This document shows positions 24,196-31,592 of a stretch of DNA of 64,000 nucleotides, one piece after another. Both the position numbers and the translations under genes were made by a program. Under the pieces are notes generated by a model, which worked only from the letters and a program-made list of their open reading frames with translations, searched no databases and was not told the DNA's origin. Numbering within the stretch: position 1 is the first letter of the stretch; every line of letters begins with the position of its first letter. The stretch comes from CBDAUN01 sp965214615 (GTDB lineage: Bacteria > Pseudomonadota > Gammaproteobacteria > Arenicellales > JAJDZL01): assembly GCA_965214615.1 (NCBI GenBank), contig OZ243952.1, positions 3,180,838-3,244,837 of the forward strand, read 5' to 3'.

Positions 24196-25074
24196 ATGGC
24201 CCGGCCAGCAAGAAACAAGACACTTGAAGACGTCAAGCGAATTCAGAATGACAACGACATTCGATTCGAGGAACACTCGGCAGGCATAAAGGAAGTAAGC
24301 CGAACAACCGAAGAGCAGCACCGAATACTCGACAAGATGTTAGAAACGAGTATCGAGGACAGAAAGAAGCTCGATAAGATGTTAGAAACGAGCATCGAAG
24401 ACAGAAAGAAGATCGTCGCAGTCAAAGAGTCGATCGTCGAAGTGACCGAGTCGATCGTCAAGATGCGAGAAGCGGACGTCGAGACGCGAAAGGCGGAAGC
24501 CGAGAGAAGCAAGGCGCTCGATAAGAAATTGGACAAGGTGTCGAAGAGCCTCGGCGTCATCGAGAGCAGACGCGGCAAGTTCATCGAGACCCTGGCGCTT
24601 CCTGCGATCAAGCGGATCGTCAAGGACGAATTAAGGGCTGAATTTAAAGGAACGCTGGCGGCAAACAAGAATGTCAAGGCGCGAGGTTTCCAGTTCGATG
24701 CCTGGGCATCGTGCGGCGAGAGCCATGAGGAGATTTTCGTATTCGAGATCAAGCGCACGTTCAGCGAGAAAACCATCAAGCAGATCATCAGGTCGATCGG
24801 CACATTTCGCCAGCATTATCCGGAGCATGCGGAGACCCCGGTGTATCCGTTTTTGGTTGCCGCTGCAGTGAATCCGGATTATGAGCACAAGATTTGGGAT
24901 GCGGGCATCACGCTGATCACTTTCAGCGACGAGATGCTGATTTGTTCCAAGCCGCCCAAGGGCTTTTCGCCGAGGTACGATTACGGCATGGAGAAGGCGC
25001 GGGGCCGCAGCGTTCCGCCGCGGTATTACCTTGAGCAAACGCGGCGAGCGGCGCCGCGCATCGACGCTCACTGA
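24196..25074 (+). CDS. Coiled-coil protein with PD-(D/E)XK-like nuclease domain
   Basis: From ATG 24196 (AGAGG upstream) the protein has 292 residues. The first about 130 are a long charged coiled coil that includes a 14-residue sequence, LDKMLETSIEDRKK, repeated twice in tandem. The second half has FQFDAWASCGESHEEIFVFEIKRT, which fits the D...ExK core of PD-(D/E)XK folds, followed by a helix-strand pattern (IRSIGTFRQHYPEH, then VYPFLVAAAV). Such proteins are widespread, often annotated DUF3782-like, and their roles are unclear. The domain may be structural only. Confidence 0.6.
   Translation: MARPARNKTLEDVKRIQNDNDIRFEEHSAGIKEVSRTTEEQHRILDKMLETSIEDRKKLDKMLETSIEDRKKIVAVKESIVEVTESIVKMREADVETRKAEAERSKALDKKLDKVSKSLGVIESRRGKFIETLALPAIKRIVKDELRAEFKGTLAANKNVKARGFQFDAWASCGESHEEIFVFEIKRTFSEKTIKQIIRSIGTFRQHYPEHAETPVYPFLVAAAVNPDYEHKIWDAGITLITFSDEMLICSKPPKGFSPRYDYGMEKARGRSVPPRYYLEQTRRAAPRIDAH
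24328..24411 (+). repeat. 42-base tandem repeat, two copies, within the coiled-coil gene
   Basis: Copies at 24328-24369 and 24370-24411 differ at only three or four bases, mostly silent. They encode two copies of LDKMLETSIEDRKK. A unit of 42 bases keeps the frame, so copy number changes would lengthen or shorten the coiled coil by 14 residues. Confidence 0.85.
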
Positions 25075-25091
25075 TCCTGCGCTCGGGCGAA

Positions 25092-25142
25092 GCGCCTGAT
25101 TGCAGGCGCGATCGGTCAACCTTTGCGCCAATGGCGCAAAGG
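25092..25142. terminator. Two adjacent perfect hairpins after the coiled-coil gene
   Basis: GCGCCTG (25092-25098) pairs with CAGGCGC (25103-25109) around a 4-base loop. CCTTTGCGCC (25120-25129) pairs perfectly with GGCGCAAAGG (25133-25142) around a 3-base loop. They lie 18 bases after the stop at 25074. There is no T-run, so these may protect the transcript end or act as a REP-like element. The remaining gap to 25539 shows nothing convincing. Confidence 0.5.
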
Positions 25143-25539
25143 CCATCATCGGCGCGACGCCGGCACGAACTTCCTACGCCGCCAAGCAGTTTGCAATATT
25201 CGTAACGGCATGCACTGCCGGCTGGCAGCCTGCGATTCGATCAAGATACATGTGAATTGCTATCGCCGCCCATGCACCCTGAACAGGCGGGCGAGTGGAT
25301 GCGTATTGTTGATGCAAATCCGGCTGACCCGCTCTGGCTGCCAAGACATCCAGGCATTCCTGTTTGAATTGAATCGGTTCGGCTTCCTGCGAAACCGTAG
25401 AATGTATACTACTAGGCGAATTTCGATATTTGCATTCATGAACTGCAATTGCTTTTGAATATGCCAGCACGGGCCACTTTGGCAGGCGGCGATGGTTTCG
25501 CACATTCGCCCGCAACTCATTTTTTCGGCATACCGACCC

Positions 25540-26145
25540 ATGACTGCTCATAAGCACGAACACCCGCCAAGCGAAACAGAGCTCAAGGTCAAAGCGCTTG
25601 AGTCTTTGCTCATTGAAAAGGGTCTAATCGACCCGTTAGCGCTAGACGAACTGATTGATGTATACGAAAACCGGGTCGGGCCTCGAAACGGAGCCAGGAT
25701 CGTCGCGCGCGCATGGGTCGACGACTGCTACCGCGAACGCCTGCTCGCCAATGCGACCGAGGCAATTGCCGAATTCGGCTTTCAGGGACGCCAGGGCGAA
25801 GACATGATTGCGGTTGAAAATACGCCCGAAGTGCACAACATGGTCGTCTGCACCTTGTGCTCATGCTATCCGTGGCCGGTACTCGGCCTGCCGCCGGTGT
25901 GGTACAAGTCACCGCCGTATCGCGCACGGGCCGTTTCCGAGCCGCGCAGCGTTCTGGAGGAATTCGGCGTCGCCATCGGCGATGATGTGGAGGTCCGCGT
26001 CTGGGACAGTACGGCCGAAGTGCGCTATCTGGTGGTGCCGATGCGCCCGCAGAACACCGATCACTACAGCGAGTCGCAACTCGCCGAGCTCGTAACGCGC
26101 GATTCGATGATCGGCACCGGCTTGCCGAAAGTCGCTGCGGATTAG
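25540..26145 (+). CDS. Nitrile hydratase alpha subunit, cobalt type
   Basis: Nitrile hydratase converts nitriles to amides. The metal-binding motif is VCTLCSC (Cys104, 107, 109 from ATG 25540), where Thr rather than Ser marks the cobalt form, followed by YPWPVLGLPPVWYKS. Arg-containing segments YRARAVSEPRSVLEEFG and VRVWDSTAEVRYLVVPMRP complete the family pattern. At 201 residues the length is normal. The same motif occurs in the gamma subunit of thiocyanate hydrolase. It is followed after four bases by a split beta subunit, which is also the thiocyanate hydrolase arrangement, so the substrate is not certain. Confidence 0.92.
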   Translation: MTAHKHEHPPSETELKVKALESLLIEKGLIDPLALDELIDVYENRVGPRNGARIVARAWVDDCYRERLLANATEAIAEFGFQGRQGEDMIAVENTPEVHNMVVCTLCSCYPWPVLGLPPVWYKSPPYRARAVSEPRSVLEEFGVAIGDDVEVRVWDSTAEVRYLVVPMRPQNTDHYSESQLAELVTRDSMIGTGLPKVAAD

Positions 26146-26149
26146 CGCG

Positions 26150-26467
26150 ATGGACGGCGCCCACGACCTTGGCGGACGCCATGGCTTCGGCCCTGTCAAT
26201 GCGCCTGACGACGAGCCGGTGTTCCAGCACGAATGGGAGCGCCGGGCTTTTGCGATCACTTTGGCATGCGGATTCCTCGGCGAATGGAATCTGGACATGT
26301 CGCGCTTTGCGCGCGAGCGCATGGACCCGGGCGATTATCTTGATGCCAGTTATTACGAGCACTGGCTGCACGGACTGGAACTATTGCTATTGGAAAAGGG
26401 ACTGCTCAGCGCAAAGGAAATCGAACAGCGCATGAAGCAAATCGCATCGCGACAGTCACAATCATGA
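26150..26467 (+). CDS. Nitrile hydratase beta subunit, N-terminal half as a separate gene
   Basis: The 105-residue protein begins MDGAHDLGGRHGFGPV, the typical start of nitrile hydratase beta subunits, and continues FQHEWERRAFAITLACGFLG and ASYYEHWLHGLELLLLEKG. It ends where the normal beta subunit would continue to an SH3-like domain. Its TGA overlaps the ATG of the next gene (ATGA), so the two halves are translated in sequence. The half-gene layout matches thiocyanate hydrolase and the three-subunit toyocamycin nitrile hydratase. Confidence 0.88.
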   Translation: MDGAHDLGGRHGFGPVNAPDDEPVFQHEWERRAFAITLACGFLGEWNLDMSRFARERMDPGDYLDASYYEHWLHGLELLLLEKGLLSAKEIEQRMKQIASRQSQS

Positions 26468-26805
26468 AACCGCTCGCAGCCGACCAGGTCTGGACCGCCT
26501 TGCGCCGCGGTGCAAGCGCCCGGATCGACGAAGGCCGGTCCGCCCGGTTTCGAGCCGGCGACCCGGTCACGGTAAAAGACCTCAATCCTTTGGGGCATAT
26601 CCGTCTGCCCGGCTATGTGCGTGGTCGAAGGGGCACAATTACCGCCGATCAGGGTGAATTCATATTTCCCGACCTGCATGCACAGGGGATCAAGGTTGCG
26701 CAGAGACTCTACAGCGTGCGGTTCGAATTCGAGGAGCTTTGGGGCACGCGCAGCCGGGACGCCACCTATGTCGATCTTTTCGAATCCTATCTCGATCCGG
26801 CATGA
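26464..26805 (+). CDS. Nitrile hydratase beta subunit, C-terminal SH3-like half as a separate gene
   Basis: The 113-residue protein carries the C-terminal beta-barrel of nitrile hydratase beta: FRAGDPVTVKDLNPLGHIRL, PGYVRGRRGTI, and YSVRFEFEELWG with a short tail. The start overlaps the preceding stop by four bases, and its own stop overlaps the next ATG. The four genes are thus one tightly coupled operon. Confidence 0.88.
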   Translation: MKPLAADQVWTALRRGASARIDEGRSARFRAGDPVTVKDLNPLGHIRLPGYVRGRRGTITADQGEFIFPDLHAQGIKVAQRLYSVRFEFEELWGTRSRDATYVDLFESYLDPA

Positions 26806-27116
26806 ATCTTCAACCGGAACCGCCGAATATCACGATTGACAGCTCCGAGCGGGTGTTCGACGCGCCGTGGGAAGCTCATGTGTTCGCCATCACCGTGCGT
26901 TTGCACGAACAGGCGCAGTTCGACTGGACCGAGTGGAGCCGCTATCTGGCCGAACAGATCGCGCAAGGTTCTGCCGAAAGCGGTCCCGGCAATTCGGCTT
27001 CGTACTACGCCGCCTGGCTGAAAGCGCTGGAAAGCGTACTTTTGGACAAAGGCTTGATCAATGATCAGGAACTTAAGTCCCGGCTGCTTGATCTTCAGTC
27101 CGTATCCGGCAAGTGA
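26802..27116 (+). CDS. Nitrile hydratase activator/accessory protein
   Basis: The 104-residue protein contains FDAPWEAHVFAITVRLHEQAQ and DWTEWSRYLAEQI, then SASYYAAWLKALESVLLDKG. This is the P14K/activator type that delivers cobalt to the alpha subunit and is related to the beta subunit N-terminus. It starts at ATG 26802, overlapping the previous stop. The alpha, beta-N, beta-C, activator order is complete. Confidence 0.85.
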   Translation: MNLQPEPPNITIDSSERVFDAPWEAHVFAITVRLHEQAQFDWTEWSRYLAEQIAQGSAESGPGNSASYYAAWLKALESVLLDKGLINDQELKSRLLDLQSVSGK

Positions 27117-27175
27117 TGATCAGCGCAGACATACTTGCAACACCCGTTGTCCGGGCGCCACTTTGAACCTTTGCG

Positions 27176-28948
27176 ATGAATAACGATAACCAACTTAGGC
27201 CTGTCAACTTCCTGGTGCAGAATTTCCAGCTGTACAAGCGCCTGCTGACCTATGTGCGGCCGCACTGGATGATCTTTTCCGGCGGAATCCTAATGGTGTT
27301 CCTTTATTCTGCGACCACCCCGGGCGTCACCATCCTGATGAAGCCGTTGCTTGACGGTACATTTGTGGAAAAAGACCCGGTTCTGATATTTTGGCTGCCG
27401 GTTTTGCTGATCGCGCTTTTTGCAGTAAGAGGGAGCGCAAGCTACCTAAACAGCGTCTGCATGGGATGGCTGGTACAGCAAATCGTATACGAGTTGCGGA
27501 TCAAAATGATACAGCGCGTGATTGCCCTGCCAACCCGGTTCTATGATAACTTTCCCTCCGGCCAGCTCACATCGAGGATTACAGGTGATGTCACATCGCT
27601 CACCTCGGCGGCCACCAATGTATTCGTCACCGTTGTGCGCGAAACGCTGACAATAATCGGGCTCGCGATCTGGATTTTCATTCTCGACTGGATCTTGAGC
27701 CTGACCCTGGTCGTCGCCGCACCGATGGTATTTGCGGTGGTCTATTTCATTGCCATCAAGCTTCGCCGGGTGCATCGGCGCAGCATGGACCTGTCAGCCA
27801 CATTGCTGCATCGTCTCAATCAGGTGGTCGGCAACAATCGCGTGATCAAGCTCTACCGCGCGCAGTCGTTTGAATCCGAGCGGCTGGCCAACTTGGCGAA
27901 TCAGGTTCGTCAACTGCAGTTCAAGGCCATTGTCGCTTCAAAGATCGGCGTTCCCATCGCAGAAATGATCGGCGCCCTGGTCACCGCCGGCGCGGTGTAT
28001 TTCAGTCTGACGCGCGACATCACCGACCCTTTGACCGTAGGCGGATTCGTTTCATTCATGACCGCGATGGCACTCATGTTCAGCTCCATCAAGAAGCTGA
28101 TCGCAGTAAACAACACGCTGCAGCGCGGACTCGCCGCTTCCGAACGCGTCTTTTTCGTCCTTGACCAGGACGTTGAGGTCGATTCCGGAGATCACTCGGT
28201 CAAGGCGTCTGACACGGTCGGTGAATTGCGGTTCGACGATGTATCGTTCGTGTATCCGAACACGTCCCGGCGCTCGCTGCACAATGTCACGCTTGACTTG
28301 CGTTCTGATCAGGCGGTTGCGCTGGTCGGCGTATCCGGCAGCGGCAAAAGCACCCTGACTGCGCTGATCCCGAGACTGTACGAACTGCAGCAGGGACAGA
28401 TTACGATCGACGGCGTCGATATCCGCGAATTTTCTCTGGACGATCTGCGAAAGATGATCGCCTATGTCAGTCAGGACACGGTACTGTTCGACGACACGAT
28501 TGCTGCGAACATCGCATACGGCGACTTGGACAATGCCACTGCCGAATCGATTCGATCGGCAGCAGAATCAGCGTATGCCACGGAGTTTATCGACAAGCTG
28601 CCCCAGGGCATGCGCACCGTCGTCGGCGAACGGGGCGTACGCCTTTCCGGAGGGCAGAAGCAGCGCATAGCGATCGCTCAGGCGTTCTTGAAAGATTCGC
28701 CGATTGTGATTCTTGACGAGGCGACATCGGCCTTGGATCTGACCAGCGAGCATCACGTGCGCCAGGCGATCCGGGCTCTGAGCAAGGGACGTGCGCTGCT
28801 GATCATTTCGCATCGGCTTTCATCGCTGACCGATGTCGACCGGATCGTGGTGATTCACGAAGGCGAAATCGTCGAGCAAGGCACCCATGAATCGCTTATG
28901 GAGCAACGCGGTCGATACTACAGCCTGTACACTGCGGATCAGAAATAG
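27176..28948 (+). CDS. msbA: Lipid A export ABC transporter MsbA
   Basis: MsbA flips lipid A-core across the inner membrane. The 590-residue half-transporter has six membrane segments in the first about 310 residues, then an ATPase with Walker A GVSGSGKSTL, signature LSGGQKQRIAIAQA and Walker B IVILDEATSALD, and the switch His in LLIISHRL. The N-terminal YKRLLTYVRPHWMIF is typical of MsbA. It is convergent with the next gene, with seven bases between stops. Other half-size exporters are similar, so some caution remains. Confidence 0.88.
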   Translation: MNNDNQLRPVNFLVQNFQLYKRLLTYVRPHWMIFSGGILMVFLYSATTPGVTILMKPLLDGTFVEKDPVLIFWLPVLLIALFAVRGSASYLNSVCMGWLVQQIVYELRIKMIQRVIALPTRFYDNFPSGQLTSRITGDVTSLTSAATNVFVTVVRETLTIIGLAIWIFILDWILSLTLVVAAPMVFAVVYFIAIKLRRVHRRSMDLSATLLHRLNQVVGNNRVIKLYRAQSFESERLANLANQVRQLQFKAIVASKIGVPIAEMIGALVTAGAVYFSLTRDITDPLTVGGFVSFMTAMALMFSSIKKLIAVNNTLQRGLAASERVFFVLDQDVEVDSGDHSVKASDTVGELRFDDVSFVYPNTSRRSLHNVTLDLRSDQAVALVGVSGSGKSTLTALIPRLYELQQGQITIDGVDIREFSLDDLRKMIAYVSQDTVLFDDTIAANIAYGDLDNATAESIRSAAESAYATEFIDKLPQGMRTVVGERGVRLSGGQKQRIAIAQAFLKDSPIVILDEATSALDLTSEHHVRQAIRALSKGRALLIISHRLSSLTDVDRIVVIHEGEIVEQGTHESLMEQRGRYYSLYTADQK

Positions 28949-28955
28949 TCCGGCG

Positions 28956-31088
28956 CTATTTGCCTCGGCGCCAGGCGTTGAATTTCTCTGCGAAAGCCAG
29001 GGAGCGGCGCGAGACATGGGCCTTGCGCCAATTCCCGGCCGCAAAGCGCACCGCCTCCGACAGCGTCGGATAGATGTGAATCGTGCCTAGGATTTTTTTC
29101 ATGCCCATCTTGTGCTGCATTGCAAACACGAACTCGGCGATCAGTTCTCCTGCGTGCTCGCCGCCGATCGTGGCGCCCAGAATTCTGTCCTTGCCCGGCA
29201 CTGTCAGCACCTTGACCAGTCCGTGGGCCTGCTCATCGGCAATCGCGCGCGACAGGTCTTTCATATCGTAGCGCGTGACTTCGTAGTCGATGCCCTTTTC
29301 CTTGGCTTCCAGCTCGTTCAATCCGACCCGGGCGATTTCGGGCTCTGTAAAGGTCGCCCATGGAATCGCCGAATAGTCGACGCGGCTGCGATGAAACGGG
29401 CGCAGCAGCGCATTGGTGGTCGCAGCTGTTGCCTGATGGGAGCACACATGGGTAAACTGATACGGTCCTGACACATCCCCGCAGGCGTAGATATTGGGAA
29501 TGTTGGTTTCAAGGAAATCGTTGGTGTCGATTGTGCCGTTTTGGGAAATCTCGATTCCGAGTTCCTGCACGCCGTAGCCCTCGACATTCGCCTTGCGTCC
29601 GACTGCAATAATCAGCGTATCGAACTCGATGGCCACCTGCTCGCCGCGGTGGTCGCAAATCAGAGTCTTGCCTTCGCCGCTTCGCTTGAATTCCATAGCG
29701 CGGTGCTCGACAAGCACGTTGACGCCTTCGGTCTTGAACTGATCGAGAACCATGGCGGAAAACTCTTCATCTTCGCGCGGCATGAGGCGCGGCAGCATCT
29801 CGACCTGGGTTACTTGCGAACCTAGGCGCGCAAACGATTGCGACAGTTCGCAGCCGATGGGTCCGCCGCCGAGTATGACCAATCGGTTCGGCAACTCGGT
29901 CATATCCCACATCGTGTCCGATGTCAGATAGTCCATATCGTCGATTCCTGGCACGGGAGGCACAAACGGCGCGGCGCCGGCGGCGATGATGATGCTGCGC
30001 GTAGTAAGCTTGCGGCCTTCGACTTCGACGCAGTACGGCGATTCGATCTTGCCGTAGCCTTCGACGCACTCGACTCCCAGCGAGGTGTAGCGCTCGACCG
30101 AGTCATGCGGCTCGATTTGCGAGATCACCCTGCGGACCCGGCTCATCACATCGGCGAAGTCAAATTCGGCGTGGGCGGTATGAACGCCGAATTCGGCGCT
30201 TCGGCGCTGATCGGCGAGAAAGCGCGCAGTGCGAATCAGGGCCTTTGAAGGAACGCAGCCGGTATTCAGGCAGTCGCCTCCCATTTTTCCGCGCTCGACC
30301 AGCGCGACGTTCGCCTTGGTCGCCGCGGCGATATACGATGCCACCAGGCCGGCGGACCCGGCGCCGATCACTACGGTGTTGTAGTCGAATTTTCCAGGCT
30401 TCTTGTAATTGCCGAGCGCCTTGCGATTCTTCACGACATTGATGATCATCTTCGCGACCAGGGGGAAGATGCCCAGCAAGGCGAATGAAATGATCAGCGC
30501 CGGAGACAGAATTGCGCTCAGCGAGTCGATTTTTGCCAGCTGGGTTCCTGCATTGACATAGACGATTGTCGCCGGCAGCATTCCGATCTGGCTGACCAGA
30601 TAGAACGTCAGCAGGCGAATCGGCGTCAGTCCCATCAGCAGGTTGATGACAAAGAACGGGAATATCGGCACGAGGCGCAAAGTAAACAGATAGAACGCCC
30701 CGTCCTTGCGGACACCCTCGTTCAGCGCGCCCAGCCGGTCGCCGTATCGGCTTTGGATAGAATCTCGAAGCACGTAGCGCGAAACCAGGAATGCAAAGCT
30801 CGCGCCGATTGAAGCGGCAAAGGAGACCAGAATGGACCCGGCCCACAGGCCGAACACCGCGCCCCCGACCAAGGTCAAGATAGCGGCACCAGGAAGCGAC
30901 AGACCGGCTACAGCGACATACAAAGCGAAATATATGGCCGCCGCCTGAATCGGTTTTTCGTCTGTGAAGGCTGCGATTCGGCCCTGCTGCGCCTCGAAGT
31001 ACTCCAAATTCAGGAATTGACCGAGGTCGAATATGAAATAGCACGCTATCAGAACGGCGACGATGCCGATGGCAATAATTTTTTTCAT
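28956..31088 (-). CDS. Membrane VTT-domain/pyridine nucleotide-disulfide oxidoreductase fusion
   Basis: The start at ATG 31088 gives MKKIIAIGIVAV and 710 residues. The first about 230 are a TVP38/TMEM64 (VTT/DedA-like) domain with several helices (FALYVAVAGLSLPGAAILTL, GGAVFGLWAGSILVSF, GLTPIRLLTFYLVSQIGM). From TVVIGAGSAGLVASYIAA on it is a mercuric-reductase/dihydrolipoamide-dehydrogenase-like flavoprotein: redox pair GGDCLNTGCVPSK, NAD site ILGGGPIGCELSQ, FAD site IYACGDVSGP, and dimer-interface HIYPTLSEAV. There is no mercury-binding N-terminal domain or C-terminal Cys pair, so MerA activity is unlikely. The reaction is unknown; a membrane-linked electron transfer role is an inference. 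Confidence 0.85.
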   Translation of the reverse strand: MKKIIAIGIVAVLIACYFIFDLGQFLNLEYFEAQQGRIAAFTDEKPIQAAAIYFALYVAVAGLSLPGAAILTLVGGAVFGLWAGSILVSFAASIGASFAFLVSRYVLRDSIQSRYGDRLGALNEGVRKDGAFYLFTLRLVPIFPFFVINLLMGLTPIRLLTFYLVSQIGMLPATIVYVNAGTQLAKIDSLSAILSPALIISFALLGIFPLVAKMIINVVKNRKALGNYKKPGKFDYNTVVIGAGSAGLVASYIAAATKANVALVERGKMGGDCLNTGCVPSKALIRTARFLADQRRSAEFGVHTAHAEFDFADVMSRVRRVISQIEPHDSVERYTSLGVECVEGYGKIESPYCVEVEGRKLTTRSIIIAAGAAPFVPPVPGIDDMDYLTSDTMWDMTELPNRLVILGGGPIGCELSQSFARLGSQVTQVEMLPRLMPREDEEFSAMVLDQFKTEGVNVLVEHRAMEFKRSGEGKTLICDHRGEQVAIEFDTLIIAVGRKANVEGYGVQELGIEISQNGTIDTNDFLETNIPNIYACGDVSGPYQFTHVCSHQATAATTNALLRPFHRSRVDYSAIPWATFTEPEIARVGLNELEAKEKGIDYEVTRYDMKDLSRAIADEQAHGLVKVLTVPGKDRILGATIGGEHAGELIAEFVFAMQHKMGMKKILGTIHIYPTLSEAVRFAAGNWRKAHVSRRSLAFAEKFNAWRRGK

Positions 31089-31368
31089 GACGACTAGCCG
31101 CACCCCGGCGGCGCTATGATGTTGATCAGAGCTAATGCGGTCAATTCAATCGAATGCGCGCTGCATTGGACCTGCCCCTTAAGGCTAAGCGTCATGGCAT
31201 CAATTTATGCGCGTTGTTTCGAGTGATCCAGCCCTGGCTGCCTCGTTTTGGAATTGTAACCGTCTCTTGCATCAGTACCTGAATGAATTGCAGGTGCTTC
31301 TCACTGTTTGATGCAGCAAGGTCGATCAGCGCGGAATTGCAGCGGAAATCAAATAGGAGTCCACTCTC

Positions 31369-31430
31369 ATTTGAACACCGACTCTGTTTCTATGCCAAGT
31401 TCGGCATTGCCTATCACTTAGTGTTCAAAT
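31369..31430. repeat. 10-base perfect inverted repeat 42 bases apart
   Basis: ATTTGAACAC (31369-31378) and GTGTTCAAAT (31421-31430) are exact reverse complements. The 62-base element has a smaller TGCC/GGCA stem inside. It may be a remnant of a small mobile element or a pair of operator half sites. No target duplication was found. Confidence 0.5.
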
Positions 31431-31537
31431 AAGCGTCACTGTTTTCATATTGAGTAGAATGCGCAATCGAACTATCGGACGCCAGGCGCGCCCGGGCAGC
31501 CCGGCACCCTCACACGCCGGGCAATGGCTGCGATGCG

Positions 31538-31569
31538 GGGCCTGCGCCGATCTGCGCAAGCGCAGGCCC
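31538..31569 (-). terminator. GC-rich hairpin after the autotransporter gene
   Basis: GGGCCTGCGC (31538-31547) pairs exactly with GCGCAGGCCC (31560-31569) around a 12-base loop. It begins 24 bases downstream of the autotransporter stop on the minus strand. A T-run is lacking, so it may act as a 3' end stabiliser rather than a true intrinsic terminator. Confidence 0.45.
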
Positions 31570-31592
31570 GAACGGCGCAGATGCGCCGCCCG

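Larger units (their letters stand above)
31104..31592. other. Intergenic stretch between the fusion gene and the autotransporter
   Basis: About 490 bases with no convincing gene. It contains a widely spaced 10-base inverted repeat (31369-31430) and a GC hairpin after the autotransporter stop (31538-31569). The promoter of the oxidoreductase gene should be just above 31088 but no clear hexamers were seen. Confidence 0.5.

Noticed and set aside
28956..31088. Mercuric reductase (merA)
   Set aside because: No N-terminal mercury-binding domain, no C-terminal Cys pair and no other mer genes; the membrane domain points elsewhere.
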